Below, in pieces: positions 13,801-22,060 of a stretch of 64,000 nt of DNA. The DNA is from Pegoplata infirma (lineage: Eukaryota > Arthropoda > Insecta > Diptera > Anthomyiidae). The notes under the pieces were generated by a model. The model was not told the origin of the DNA. It did not search any database and worked only from the letters and a program-made list of their open reading frames with translations. Position numbers and translations under genes: made by a program. The stretch lies in the NCBI GenBank assembly GCA_963921195.1, contig OY992540.1, forward strand, positions 16,003,136 through 16,067,135. The letters are read 5' to 3'. Position 1 is the stretch's first letter. Each line of letters starts with the position of its first letter.

Positions 13801-16800
13801 GTAAAATGATTTGGAATATTGTGAAACTTTATTTAGTTCATATATTTTGATTTTGGAAAACATTTTTAACATTTTTTGCAACTCAAAAGATTTTTGGAAA
13901 AAGTGATTAAACGAAGATTTTGATATTTATCGCAAATACCAATTCCAATGTAACATTTCTGATAATGACACTTTTATGAATCTGGGAATTTGTCAGACAT
14001 TATTTTCATCAAAAAATTTAGTTTTTCAAATGAAAATTCGTAGACTCTAAACATTTTTCCTGAACAAAGATTTTCAGATTTCTAGACATTTTTTTGTATA
14101 TTTATAAAGATAAAATCGTTAAGGGGGGGGGTGTGCTTCTAGTTAAAAATAAATATAAATAGGCGATGACAAACAATTCTGGGAGTTGTGCCCCCCCCCC
14201 CCCTTTTTAAATTCCTGGATACGTCGCTGGCTACCCCAAATACATGGACAATGATAATCTTAAATAAAATAGGCAAAGAAATAAAAAATCACGTTTTGAA
14301 TTTTAATATTTTTCCAGAATCGTTATCAGCGATCCTTTAATACCCTTATGTAATACTTTTTTGATAAATATGTTCAGCGGTCTATTTATGGCCAAAATTC
14401 AGGGATGCTGGCCCACAGTGCACTAGACCGATTTCGCTGAAATTCAATACCAACTTGATCTGGAAATCCATATCCTCATTTTACCCGCATTATTTGCTAT
14501 TTAATAAAGTGCCGTTCAAAGAAGTTTTACCCTCCGGCTACACCTTCCATAATTATGTAGACATAAAGCAACAAACACACACAAAACAATAACAACAAAA
14601 ACATGTAAGAGTGTTAAATTCGGCTGTGCCGAATATTTTACACCCTCCAACACGTTTTTAATTTAAAAAAAATCGCATGGGCGTATTTTTTTTTGGGCGG
14701 GGGGGGGGGGGGGGGTCGGCGAAGTTGGTGGGGGACACATGTACCCCCGCAATATATGTTTACAAATTATTTGTTTATGATATTTACGCTTCAATAATAA
14801 ATTTCTATCGTTATTTTTAATTAATTTCTATAACCATGACCCAAAAGGTGGGCGGCCTGAAAAAAATAGAATTTTCTAACCCCATTGGCCCAAGCGCAGG
14901 TCTATGAACACAATATGGCATACAAATGTAACATTTGTTGAGCAAAAACTTGTAAAAAAAAAAAACTTGTAAAAATATCGCATTTTTCAGGGGTCGTTTT
15001 AGTTCTTCAAGGGGGAACTTTTTTCCCCCTGATCCGATTTTGCCCATCTTCGAACTTAACTTTACCAGTAACATAAGAGATATTCTTGCCCAATTTCAGG
15101 GGTCTAGCTCTTTTGGTTTGGACTGCATCGTTATTTCTACATACGGACGGACGGACATCGCTAGAATGTCTTAGATTCTATCATGGATCAATATTATATA
15201 TGTATACTTTGTGGGGTCCCCGACCGATATTTCGATGTGTTACACACGGAATGACAAAGTGTATAAAAAAATTGTTATTGTTTTGTGTGTATTTGTTGCA
15301 TTATGTCTACATAATTATGGTAGGTGTAGCTGGAGTGTTAAATTTCTAATTTTCTCAAATTTCGTAAATTTCAAACATAAAATTATAAAATTTTTTTATA
15401 TTTTCAACTTTGTTTCGCAAAAACTTTACTATACAGCATTACCAAACCAGAAATTAATATTAAGTGAGTATATTTGTATAAATAAATGTCAAACTCAAAA
15501 TTTATTATGATGTCAAAAATTGGCAAAGAAAACAACACTTAAAGCAAATTTATATTAGACACAAAATTTACCAAAAAATGAATTTTTAACGAAAATTCAA
15601 GTAAAATTTTCAAACAATCCAGAAAAAGAGGATGAACAGAACAATCATGGCAATTGTCATACTATTTGGCAGTAAAAAGCCGTAACTTGTGCCGTGCTTG
15701 TTCTGTTTGGGCTCTGATATGGAATGCAATAAGCAGTATGGATTTCAATTGGATTTAAATTCGAACTCAAAACTGATGTAAATTTCCCTTATAACTTGTT
15801 TGGTTTTTAATATTTTTTAAAGTTTTTTTTTGTATCAAAAAATAATATGTGAATGTTTTTTTAAAGTCTTATTTGTTTAAACACCTTTTAATTGTTAGTT
15901 TTTGACAAGAGAGATATTTTGGAGAATGATTCCCATTGAAGATTCCATGCGAAAAAGAAGTCAATTGAAATTCGAAGATGTATAATTGAATTTAAAAATT
16001 ATTAATTTAAATTCGAAAAATTCTTAATTTAAAAATTATTAACTTAAATTCTTATAATTCTGATTCCATGCGAATAATGTAAATTAAAATTCGAAAATGA
16101 TCAATTGAATTTAAAAATGATTAATTTAAATTCAAAAAATTCTGAAACTTTTTTTTCTATAGAAAAAGTCTGATATTCTGACACATTTTTCTATGAAAAA
16201 AAAGGGTCACATTGTAAGACAATTTTTCTATAAAAAAAGTTTCAGATTCTGAGACATATTTTCTGTGATATTTTTTTATAGAAGAAGTCTCATTCTTCTA
16301 ATAAAAAATTCTCCGATTCTGAGACATTTTTCATAGAAAAAATCTTCGATTCTGATACATTTTTCTTATAGAAAAAGTCTCCGATTCTGAGATACTTTTC
16401 TTATAAAAAAAAGTCTCCGATTCTGAGACATTTTTCCTATAGAAAAAGTCTCAGATTCTGAGACATTTTTTTATAGAAAAAGTCTCAGATTCTGAGACAT
16501 TTTTCTTATAGAAAAATCTCAGATTCTGAGACATTTTTCTTATAGAAAAAGTCTCAGATTCTAAAACATTTTTCTTATAGAAAAAGTCTCAGATTCTGAG
16601 ACATTTTTCTTATAGAAAAAGTCTCAGATTCTGAGACATTTTTCTTATAGAAAAAGTCTCAGATTCTGTGACATTTTTCTTATAGAAAAAGTCTCAGATT
16701 CTGAGACATTTTTCTTATAGAAAAATTGTCAGATTCTGAGACATTTTACTTATAGAAAAAGTCTCAGATTTTGACACATATTTCGAAAGGAAAAGTCTCA

Positions 16801-19800
16801 GATTCTGAGACATTTTTCGTATAGAAAAATTCTCAGATTCTGAGACATTTTTCTCATAGAAAAAGTCTCAGATTCTGAGACATTTTTCTTATAGAAAAAG
16901 TCTCAGATTCTGAGACATTTTTCTTATAGAAAAAGTCTCAGATTCTGAGACATTTTTCTTATAGAAAAAGTCTCAGATTCTGAGACATTTTTCTTATAGA
17001 AAAAGTCTCAGATTCTGAGACATTTTTCTTATAGAAAAAGTCTCAGATTCTGAGACATTTTTCTTTTAGAAAAAGTCTCAGATTCTGAGACATTTTTCTT
17101 ATAGAAAAAGTCTCAGATTCTGAGACATTTTTCTTATAGAAAAAGTCTCAGATTCTGAGACATTTTTCTTATAGAAAAAGTCTCAGATTCTGAGACATTT
17201 TTCTTATAGAAAAAGTCTCAGATTCTGAGACATTTTTCTTATAGAAAAAGTCTCAGATTCTGAGACATTTTTCTTATAGAAAAAGTCTCAGATTCTGAGA
17301 CATTTTTCTTATAGAAAAAGTCTCAGATTCTGAGACATTTTTCTTATAGAAAAAGTCTCAGATTCTGAGACATTTTTCTTATAGAAAAAGTCTCAGATTC
17401 TGAGACATTTTTCTTATAGAAAAAGTCTCAGATTCTGAGACATTTTTCTTATAGAAAAAGTCTCAGATTCTGAGACATTTTTCTTATAGAAAAAGTCTCA
17501 GATTCTGAGACATTTTTCTTATAGAAAAAGTCTCAGATTCTGAGACATTTTTCTTATAGAAAAAGTCTCAGATTCTGAGACATTTTTCTTATAGAAAAAG
17601 TCTCAGATTCTGAGACATTTTTCTTATAGAAAAAGTCTCAGATTCTGAGACATTTTTCTTATAGAAAAAGTCTCAGATTCTGAGACATTTTTCTTATAGA
17701 AAAAGTCTCAGATTCTGAGACATTTTTCTTATAGAAAAAGTCTCAGATTCTGAGACATTTTTCTTATAGAAAAAGTCTCAGATTCTGAGACATTTTGCTT
17801 ATAAAAAAAGTATCAGATTCTAAAACATTTTGCTTATAGAAAAAGTGTCTGATTCTAAGACATTTTTCTTATAGAAAAAGTCTCAGATTCTGAGACATTT
17901 TTCTTATAGAAAAAGTCTCAGATTCTGAGACATTTTTCTTATAGAAAAAGTCTCAGATTCTGAGACATTTTTCTTATAGAAAAAGTCTCAGATTCTGAGA
18001 CATTTTTCTTATAGAAAAAGTCTCAGATTCTGAGACATTTTACTTATAGAAAAAGTCTCAGATTCTGAGACATTTTACTTATAGAAAAAGTCTCAGATTC
18101 TGAGACATTTTTCTTATAGAAAAAGTCTCAGATTCTGAGACATTTTTCTCATAGAAAAAGTCTCAGATTCTGAGACATTTTTCTTATAGAAAAAGTCTCA
18201 GATTCTGAGACATTTTTCTTATAGAAAAAATCTCAGATTCTGAGACATTTTTCTTATAGGAAAGTCTCAGATTCTGAGACATTTTTCTTATAGAAAAAGT
18301 CTCAGATTCTGAGACATTTTTCTTATTGAAAAAGTCTCAGATTCTGAGACATTTTTCTTATAGAAAAAGTCTCAGATTCTGAGACATTTTTCTTATAGAA
18401 AAAGTCTCAGATTCTGAGACATTTTTCTTATAGAAAAAGTCTCAGATTCTGAGACATTTTTCTTATAGAAAAAGTATCAGATTCTGAGACATTTTTCTTA
18501 TAGAAAAAGTCTCAGATTCTGAGACATTTTTCTTATAGAAAAAGTCTCAGATTCTGAGACATTTTTCTTATAGAAAAAGTCTCAGATTCTGAGACATTTT
18601 TCTTATAGAAAAAGTCTCAGATTCTGAGACATTTTTCTTATAGAAAAAGTCTCAGATTCTGAGACATTTTTTGTATGGAAAAAGTCTCGGATTTTTAGAA
18701 ATTCTTCGTATAGGAAACGTATGAGATTCCGAGACATTTTTCGTATAGAAAAAATATCATGAGACTTTTTTCAATACATTTAATTTTCAAACAAAATAAT
18801 AGTTGCATCGTTGTTTCATTTTCAATTAAAATTTAATTATATTTAAAAATAAATTAATTGATTTGACAAATTTCATTGTTAAATAAAAATTTCAATACAA
18901 TAAACTTTTTTGTTAAAATAACAAAATTGTAATTTAAAACAAAACCCACAATAAAAAACAGTTTTTCCTATGTCGTCTTTGGAATGGCAATCTGTCTCCG
19001 CACATTCTCTTTACCAAATTTTTCTCTTGTCTAAACTACGATTAATCACAATTGGAGCGTTAGGGCAAAAATTACAAATATCTTACCGATTCCTCTAAAA
19101 CGTGTCTATATTATTATTTATATAAAAATCACCTAAAACCCTTGATTCGTCTATTGTTTTATGTTCTTACCCAAATTATATTCAAATTTAATTAAAACTT
19201 TTGTTGGAATGCCTGTCTTAATTAATGTTTTAATCAAAAATTTTTGTAATTTGTATTAATTTTATAACATTACTCTCCTTTACAGAGATCGTACTGGTGT
19301 TAAAGCTGGTGAATTATTTATGTCTTTCAATTCCATATTCCAAGATGTACGTCGTGCCGTAGATTGGGTACACATACAGGGTGATTTAAAGAAAAGAACC
19401 GTAGAGGTAAGTCATTATTTTAAATCAAAAAAATTAACTCCATAATTTTAATATTCTTAACAATTTCAGAACCTCGATTATTATGTCAAAAAAGATCCCC
19501 GTTTGCCTATGGTATTGGCCCGCATACGCGAATCGGGTGCCAAAGTATTCTTACTCACCAATAGCGATTATAATTTCACCAACAAAATTATGACTTATAT
19601 ATTCGATTTTCCCCATGGCGCCAAACCCGAAGATCCACATCGTGATTGGAAAACTTATTTCGATGTTATTGTAGTGGATGCCCGTAAACCTCTATTCTTT
19701 GCTGAGGGTACTATACTGCGGCAAGTTAACACCGAGACAGGAGCCTTAAAAATTGGTACACATATGGGTCCTTTGCAGCCGGGGCAAGTTTATTCGGGTG

Positions 19801-21168
19801 GTTCTTGTGAGGTTTTCACTAATTTCATTAATGCCAAGGGTAAAGATGTTTTATATATTGGTGATCATATATTTGGTGATATCTTGAAATCGAAAAAAAT
19901 TCGAGGCTGGCGTACATTTTTGGTGGTGCCCGAATTGGTTCAGGAATTGCATGTATGGACTGATAAATGTTCTTTCTTTGCTGAATTACAGCAATTGGAT
20001 TGTCAATTGGGAGAGATGTATAAGTAAGTAGAAGATTTAAATTATGCAAAGTGAGAGATTAGGGAATGTAATTTGGGCCCCACGGTGGGAGCCATTTTTG
20101 TAATGGGAGTATTACCCATTTGTCAGCCCTTTTTTCAAAAAGCACTTGCTTACACCCCAATATGCGAAATATGCAAAGGGTTAAGCAACGTTCTTGGGAA
20201 CACTCGATCATATTAAGTAGGAAAGGCTGGACCCAACTGAAATAGAAAACTGACTATATCTCACCGCAGACGAACTTTTACAGAACCTTCAAAGTCCAAG
20301 TACCAACAAGAGAAGACTGGGCGTAAAACTCTGCTATGATAGATAATACGATCTCAATTTTTATGGACGGATCGAAGATGAAAGTGGGTACGGGTTCAGG
20401 AGTATATTCTGAATGCCTGGAAATCAGGGCCTTATTAGGGAACTGGTTGAACCTGACGTCTCGGTTCCTTTAGTGGAAATGATTAACGAATTTTTTTTTT
20501 TTTTTCCAGAAATCTAGATTCCAGCGCCAAAGAAAAACCCGACATTTCCAAATTACGTGGCTCCATTCGTGATGTTACCCATAAAATGGACATGGCCTAT
20601 GGTATGATGGGTTCACTCTTCCGTTCCGGTTCTAGACAAACATTTTTCTCCAGTCAAGTAGTTAGATATGCCGATTTGTATGCCGCCACTTTCTTAAATT
20701 TTATTTACTATCCATTCTCGTATATGTTCCGTGCTCCCGCTATGCTATTGCCTCATGAATCGACAGTGGCACACGAACAAAGATTCCAAATTGAAACGCC
20801 CATGATTCAGAGAGCAAGAGGAAAAACTGATGCAACAAACTCAACAATAACGGCCAGCAATACCTCGCTGACTGAGGGAAAAATTAATGAATTTGTGGCT
20901 GCAGCTAAAGCAGCATTACCAGAAGCAATTGTTAAACAAGAAGTTGAAGAAAAGGTAAGGAGGAACAAAATTTTGATATATTTTTTCTCGATTTTAAACT
21001 TTTGTTTTCTATTTTCAGACCCTTACCGTGCCTCATACCCGCCCCAGTACTCCACGTACCGTTACCCATACCCACGATGAAGATTATTCCGAGGAAGAAT
21101 CTGATCCCAACAACAAAAGTGATGGTGAAGGCGGTCTAGATGCTGAAGCTGATGAAACCAAAAATTAA
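1774..21168 (+). CDS. Cytosolic purine 5'-nucleotidase (NT5C2 family), 5' end missing
   Basis: This HAD-superfamily phosphatase hydrolyses IMP and GMP to nucleosides in the cytosol and also has phosphotransferase activity (family knowledge). Exons: 1774-1847, 1917-2130, 2199-2345, 19286-19406, 19470-20023, 20510-20954 and 21019-21168, all with GT-AG borders and in frame, giving 567 residues from the first complete codon. Motif I is DMDYT (residues 18-22, Asp18 nucleophile). Motif II is TNSD with Thr215, motif III is Lys258 in ARKPLFF, and motif IV is GDHIFGD with Asp317 and Asp322. All four sit exactly 34 residues before their human NT5C2 counterparts, so only the N-terminus is missing. Lys327-Lys328 match the human effector site. 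The C-terminus ends in an acidic tail ([11 protein letters not shown]), as in vertebrate NT5C2. The Drosophila relative is probably CG32549, recalled and not checked. Confidence 0.96.
1917..2130 (+). CDS. NT5C2-like, second visible exon
   Basis: Encodes [20 protein letters not shown] to GFEFLK. The His codon after FLK is split two bases and one base over the next intron. The in-frame TAAGT just after 2130 is intron, not a stop, because GTAAGT is a strong donor and the frame resumes at 2199. Confidence 0.95.
2199..2345 (+). CDS. NT5C2-like, third visible exon
   Basis: Encodes [20 protein letters not shown] and the conserved [16 protein letters not shown]. Donor GTAAGT at 2346 opens a 16,940-bp intron that holds most of the repeats on the left side of the window. 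Confidence 0.95.
2346..2792. other. Start of the 16.9 kb intron, nothing recognised
   Basis: AT-rich intron. It includes GGGGATTTT-type runs near 2570-2640 that reappear near 5515-5660, on the other side of the fold-back insertion. No exon is seen. Confidence 0.4.
2793..5473. mobile_element. Fold-back element FB-A, near-complete copy
   Basis: Two long inverted arms, roughly 0.9-1.0 kb each, meet at a short loop (3741-3779) closed by CCCTAAGTAGGCTTCC (3721-3736) and its complement ending at 3799. The left arm starts GGCATTCCATGTC. The right arm ends at TTCAAAGT, about 20 bp short of a full mirror, so it is truncated or the left terminus is longer. The right arm is interrupted by a hAT-like element (4051-4684) and has a partial internal duplication near 4690-4870. 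No protein is encoded. The superfamily is unknown because no convincing target duplication is seen. Confidence 0.88.
4051..4684. mobile_element. hAT-like MITE with 8-bp target duplication CTATTAGG
   Basis: The termini are CATAGATG and its complement CATCTATG. They are flanked by CTATTAGG at 4043-4050 and 4685-4692, restoring the uninterrupted FB-A sequence of the sister copies. The interior is made of inverted runs of ATTACCATTGG and TTAATTAAT type. The empty site is directly visible in other FB-A arms at 3460 and 62370. Confidence 0.88.
5700..5965 (-). mobile_element. Degenerate mini-me-like repeat
   Basis: Shares the order of motifs with the copies at 14602-15269 and 63095-63798: AACTTTTCCCCCTGG, TTTAGCTCCTTTGG, then a decayed GACGGAC run, then GCGTTACACAC and AATGACAAAGTGAGTA. 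A 90-codon open frame runs through it but has no protein-like features and is an accident of the repeat. Confidence 0.7.
5966..6930. other. Intron, AT-rich, nothing recognised
   Basis: Long AT-rich stretch with many TTGATTAAAA-like runs between 6180 and 6660. No TIR, target duplication or coding signal could be established. Confidence 0.4.
6934..7115 (+). mobile_element. mini-me-like repeat, 5' part with GTCC microsatellite
   Basis: Begins TATATCCTACACCACACTG and continues through GTGCTGATGTTTGTAACTAC to a GTCCGTCCGTCCG microsatellite at 7060-7092. This matches the first 200 bp of the longer copies at 32606 and 37355. mini-me elements of flies carry a conserved core flanked by TA and GTCY microsatellites (family knowledge, recalled). 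Confidence 0.8.
7150..7700 (-). mobile_element. mini-me-like repeat, second subfamily
   Basis: Starts CAAGTAAGAGTATTAAATTC, then GCTGTGCCGAATCTT, a G-rich run, a CGCCCCCAAAAGGGGGCGG hairpin, AAGGGGGAACTTTTTTCCCC and finally TTAACGGACGGACATCGC. The same order occurs at 14602 and 63095. Confidence 0.8.
7701..8680. other. Intron, nothing recognised
   Basis: AT-rich intron. A TAGTGTCCGAAT piece near 7926 resembles one end of the MITE at 681-1035, but no matching second end is present. No coding signal. Confidence 0.4.
8681..9935. repeat. Degenerate TIR element rich in TTGTAAAATTAC sub-repeats
   Basis: A decayed member of the family at 10369-11541, 45492-46027 and 50743-53945. Shared pieces include CTTGTCAAATTACTAG, TCGTAATCCCATTTTACC, TTTTATTGGTAAAA and AAATAGGAGGTAGC. 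The TIR and target site are no longer clear. No open frame of interest. Confidence 0.75.
9936..10368. other. Intron, nothing recognised
   Basis: Unique-looking AT-rich intron between two members of the TTGTAAAATTAC family. An 80-codon open frame here has no recognisable features. Confidence 0.4.
10369..11541. mobile_element. TIR element at TA site, TTGTAAAATTAC family
   Basis: Ends are CACACAAAAAAA and TTTTTTTGCGTG, flanked by TA on each side (10367-10368 and 11542-11543). This suggests a Tc1/mariner-type non-autonomous element. The interior contains at least two tandem-like copies of a block running from TAATCCCATTTTACC to AATAGGAGGTAGC. No transposase remains. Confidence 0.75.
11542..12129. 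other. Intron with a fragment of a moderately repeated sequence
   Basis: Mostly featureless. The last 50 bp (GCTTATAACTTTTGAATCAC) match a repeat also seen at 54790 and 54970, and that repeat is the target of the next hAT-like insertion. Confidence 0.45.
12130..12955. mobile_element. hAT-like MITE, CAGTGCCACATTTGG termini
   Basis: Inverted ends CAGTGCCACATTTGGCCAAT and its complement extend about 35 bp with few mismatches. The flanks TACACCAC and TGCACCAT agree in six of eight positions, consistent with an old 8-bp target duplication. No transposase is encoded. Confidence 0.78.
12956..13416. other. Intron, nothing recognised
   Basis: Mixed-composition intron without a recognisable element or exon. 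Confidence 0.4.
13417..14229. mobile_element. Element F: hAT-like, 8-bp target duplication GCTACCCC
   Basis: Termini CATGGACGTATACAG and GGATACGTCGCTG form a short imperfect TIR, followed inward by C- and G-rich runs (GGGGGCACGTGCCC type). Flanks are GCTACCCC at 13409-13416 and 14230-14237. The interior holds several diverged units resembling the 35-bp satellite, for example CAGATTCTGAAAAGTTTTTT followed by CTATAGAAAC (about 13605-13665), with more near 14040-14100. A second, heavily interrupted copy lies at 49386-54237. Confidence 0.88.
14531..15336. repeat. Hairpin repeat split by a mini-me-like insertion
   Basis: Arms of about 65 bp (14531-14595 and 15271-15336) are inverted copies containing CCATAATTATGT and AACACACACAAAACAATAAC. 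The same hairpin exists uninterrupted at 55151-55281, so the sequence between the arms is an insertion into the loop. Confidence 0.85.
14602..15269 (-). mobile_element. mini-me-like repeat in a hairpin loop
   Basis: Starts ATGTAAGAGTGTTAAATTCG and GCTGTGCCGAATATT, includes a long G run at 14699-14716 and GGGGGAACTTTTTTCCCCC, then GGACGGACGGACATCGC. It ends with CGATATTTCGATGTGTTACA and AATGACAAAGTGTATA. Several open frames of 85-99 codons fall inside but look like repeat translations. Confidence 0.82.
15337..16135. other. Intron, nothing firmly recognised
   Basis: AT-rich intron. From about 15950 there are alternating AATTCGAAAA and AATTTAAATT runs leading into the satellite. No exon. Confidence 0.4.
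16136..18775 (+). repeat. 35-bp satellite, array A (NT5C2 intron)
   Basis: About 75 tandem copies of a 35-bp monomer. It consists of GTCTCAGATTCTGAGAC, one A, then TTTTTCTTATAGAAAAA, which are two 17-nt perfect palindromes with 8-bp arms around one base and 7-bp arms around three. Copies are diverged at both edges (before 16400 and after 18660) and nearly identical inside, the usual picture for arrays homogenised by unequal exchange. Variant monomers at 16725, 17062, 17791 and 18141 match variants of array C. It lies between exons three and four of the nucleotidase. Confidence 0.97.
18776..19285. other. End of the 16.9 kb intron
   Basis: AT-rich intron ending in a pyrimidine tract and acceptor CAG at 19283-19285. 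No repeat or exon seen. Confidence 0.5.
19286..19406 (+). CDS. NT5C2-like, fourth visible exon
   Basis: Completes the split Glu codon and encodes [20 protein letters not shown] and the conserved VRRAVDWVH. It ends on a codon boundary before donor GTAAGT. Joining it to the exon ending at 2345 gives an uninterrupted family alignment, so no exon is missing in the giant intron. Confidence 0.95.
19470..20023 (+). CDS. NT5C2-like, fifth visible exon (catalytic core)
   Basis: The largest exon. It starts [13 protein letters not shown] and carries HAD motifs II (TNSD), III (DARKPLFF) and IV ([15 protein letters not shown]), plus [17 protein letters not shown]. The last Lys codon of EMYK is split by the intron. 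The apparent stop after YK is the donor GTAAGT. Confidence 0.96.
20180..20460 (+). mobile_element. Decayed LINE fragment (RNase H region)
   Basis: Frame-shifted but readable pieces [12 protein letters not shown] and [20 protein letters not shown] match the start of the RNase H domain of fly non-LTR retrotransposons. The same passage recurs on the minus strand at 59169-59310 as FEVQIPTRKDWAENF and EGPKMEMGTGPGG. It lies in the 486-bp intron before exon six. Confidence 0.72.
20510..20954 (+). CDS. NT5C2-like, sixth visible exon
   Basis: Encodes [20 protein letters not shown], the highly conserved [20 protein letters not shown] and [20 protein letters not shown]. It then enters a variable Ala/Thr/Ser-rich linker and ends on a codon boundary at VEEK. 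Confidence 0.95.
21019..21168 (+). CDS. NT5C2-like, last exon
   Basis: Encodes [20 protein letters not shown] and the acidic tail EDYSEEESD to ADETKN, followed by TAA at 21166-21168. The frame is fixed by the splice. Reading through the preceding intron gives a different, spurious C-terminus. Confidence 0.92.
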   Translation, partial: TLTVPHTRPSTPRTVTHTHDEDYSEEESDPNNKSDGEGGLDAEADETKN

Positions 21169-22060
21169 AATTGATAAATTATCTTCAAAAAAAAAACGAA
21201 GTAGGGCTGGTTGAACCCACTTTTTCCAATTACAAAACAAAAATATCTATGTTATAACCATGTTTATTAGGAGTTCTTTGAAACAAAGGAAATTTTCCGC
21301 CAAAAAAACAAAAGATTTTAATGTTAATTAACGATTTTATTATATTTTCTTAGACTCTTTTTTGTATTGTTTTAAATATTAATTTTAATTATTATTTTTT
21401 AAATATCCTCCCAAAATTAAAATCGTTAATAATTTTTATACATGTAGAGCTTGACATTTAATAAAAAATAAAACATATTTAATTAAAATTATATAAAAAA
21501 TAAATAAATGTTTGTTTTTATTTAAAATATAAATTGGAAATATATCAAGCATTCTGTGATTTGTGGTATTTTTAAAAAAAGTACCAAAAAGGTAACAAAA
21601 AAAGTACCAACCAAGTGAAACAAATTTTAAACAAATTTAATCTCAGCATTTATTTTTAAATTTTCCTTTTGATTTAAATTTACCAATTTTTTTTTAAATT
21701 TACAATTTAAATTCAAGTTTAGTCAAATTTCAATTTTTTTCCTATAGAAAAAGTCTCAAATTCTAGGACATTTTTTCTATAGAGAAGTATCAGATTCTAA
21801 GAAATTTTTCATATAGTGAAAACTCTGTTTCTAAAAGTCGTAAAAGAGATAAAAACTGTACTTTTGGTATTTTTTATATTTCCTAATATAATAATCCTAG
21901 GCACCTAAAATTTTGTAAAATCACCTTTTTTAAAAATATTTTTTTTTAATAAATACCTTTATACGTTAGTACGTTTTATAAAAAGTTCCTTACATAAAAG
22001 TTTCTTTTTTAAAAAGTGGCTCTTATAAAAATTACCATTTATAAAAGTACTTTACATAAA
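21169..22060. other. NT5C2-like 3' UTR and degenerate repeat border
   Basis: Up to about 21490 this is 3' UTR. From 21740 there are single decayed satellite monomers, then 21790-21960 (CATATAGTGAAAACTCTG and TGTACTTTTGGTATTTTT), which is repeated beyond the satellite block at 29510-29680. Confidence 0.6.
21460..21465 (+). terminator. Poly(A) signal of the NT5C2-like gene
   Basis: AATAAA 292 bp after the stop codon, with further AATAAA-like hexamers just behind it. It is the first clear cluster downstream of the gene. Confidence 0.6.

Noticed and set aside
20025..20027. TAA after EMYK as the end of the nucleotidase
   Set aside because: It overlaps a GTAAGT donor, and the following exon continues the family sequence with [18 protein letters not shown].
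20955..21080. Alternative C-terminus [13 protein letters not shown] read through the last intron
   Set aside because: Intron retention would give a hydrophobic, non-conserved tail. Splicing at 20954/21019 gives the acidic tail expected for the family.
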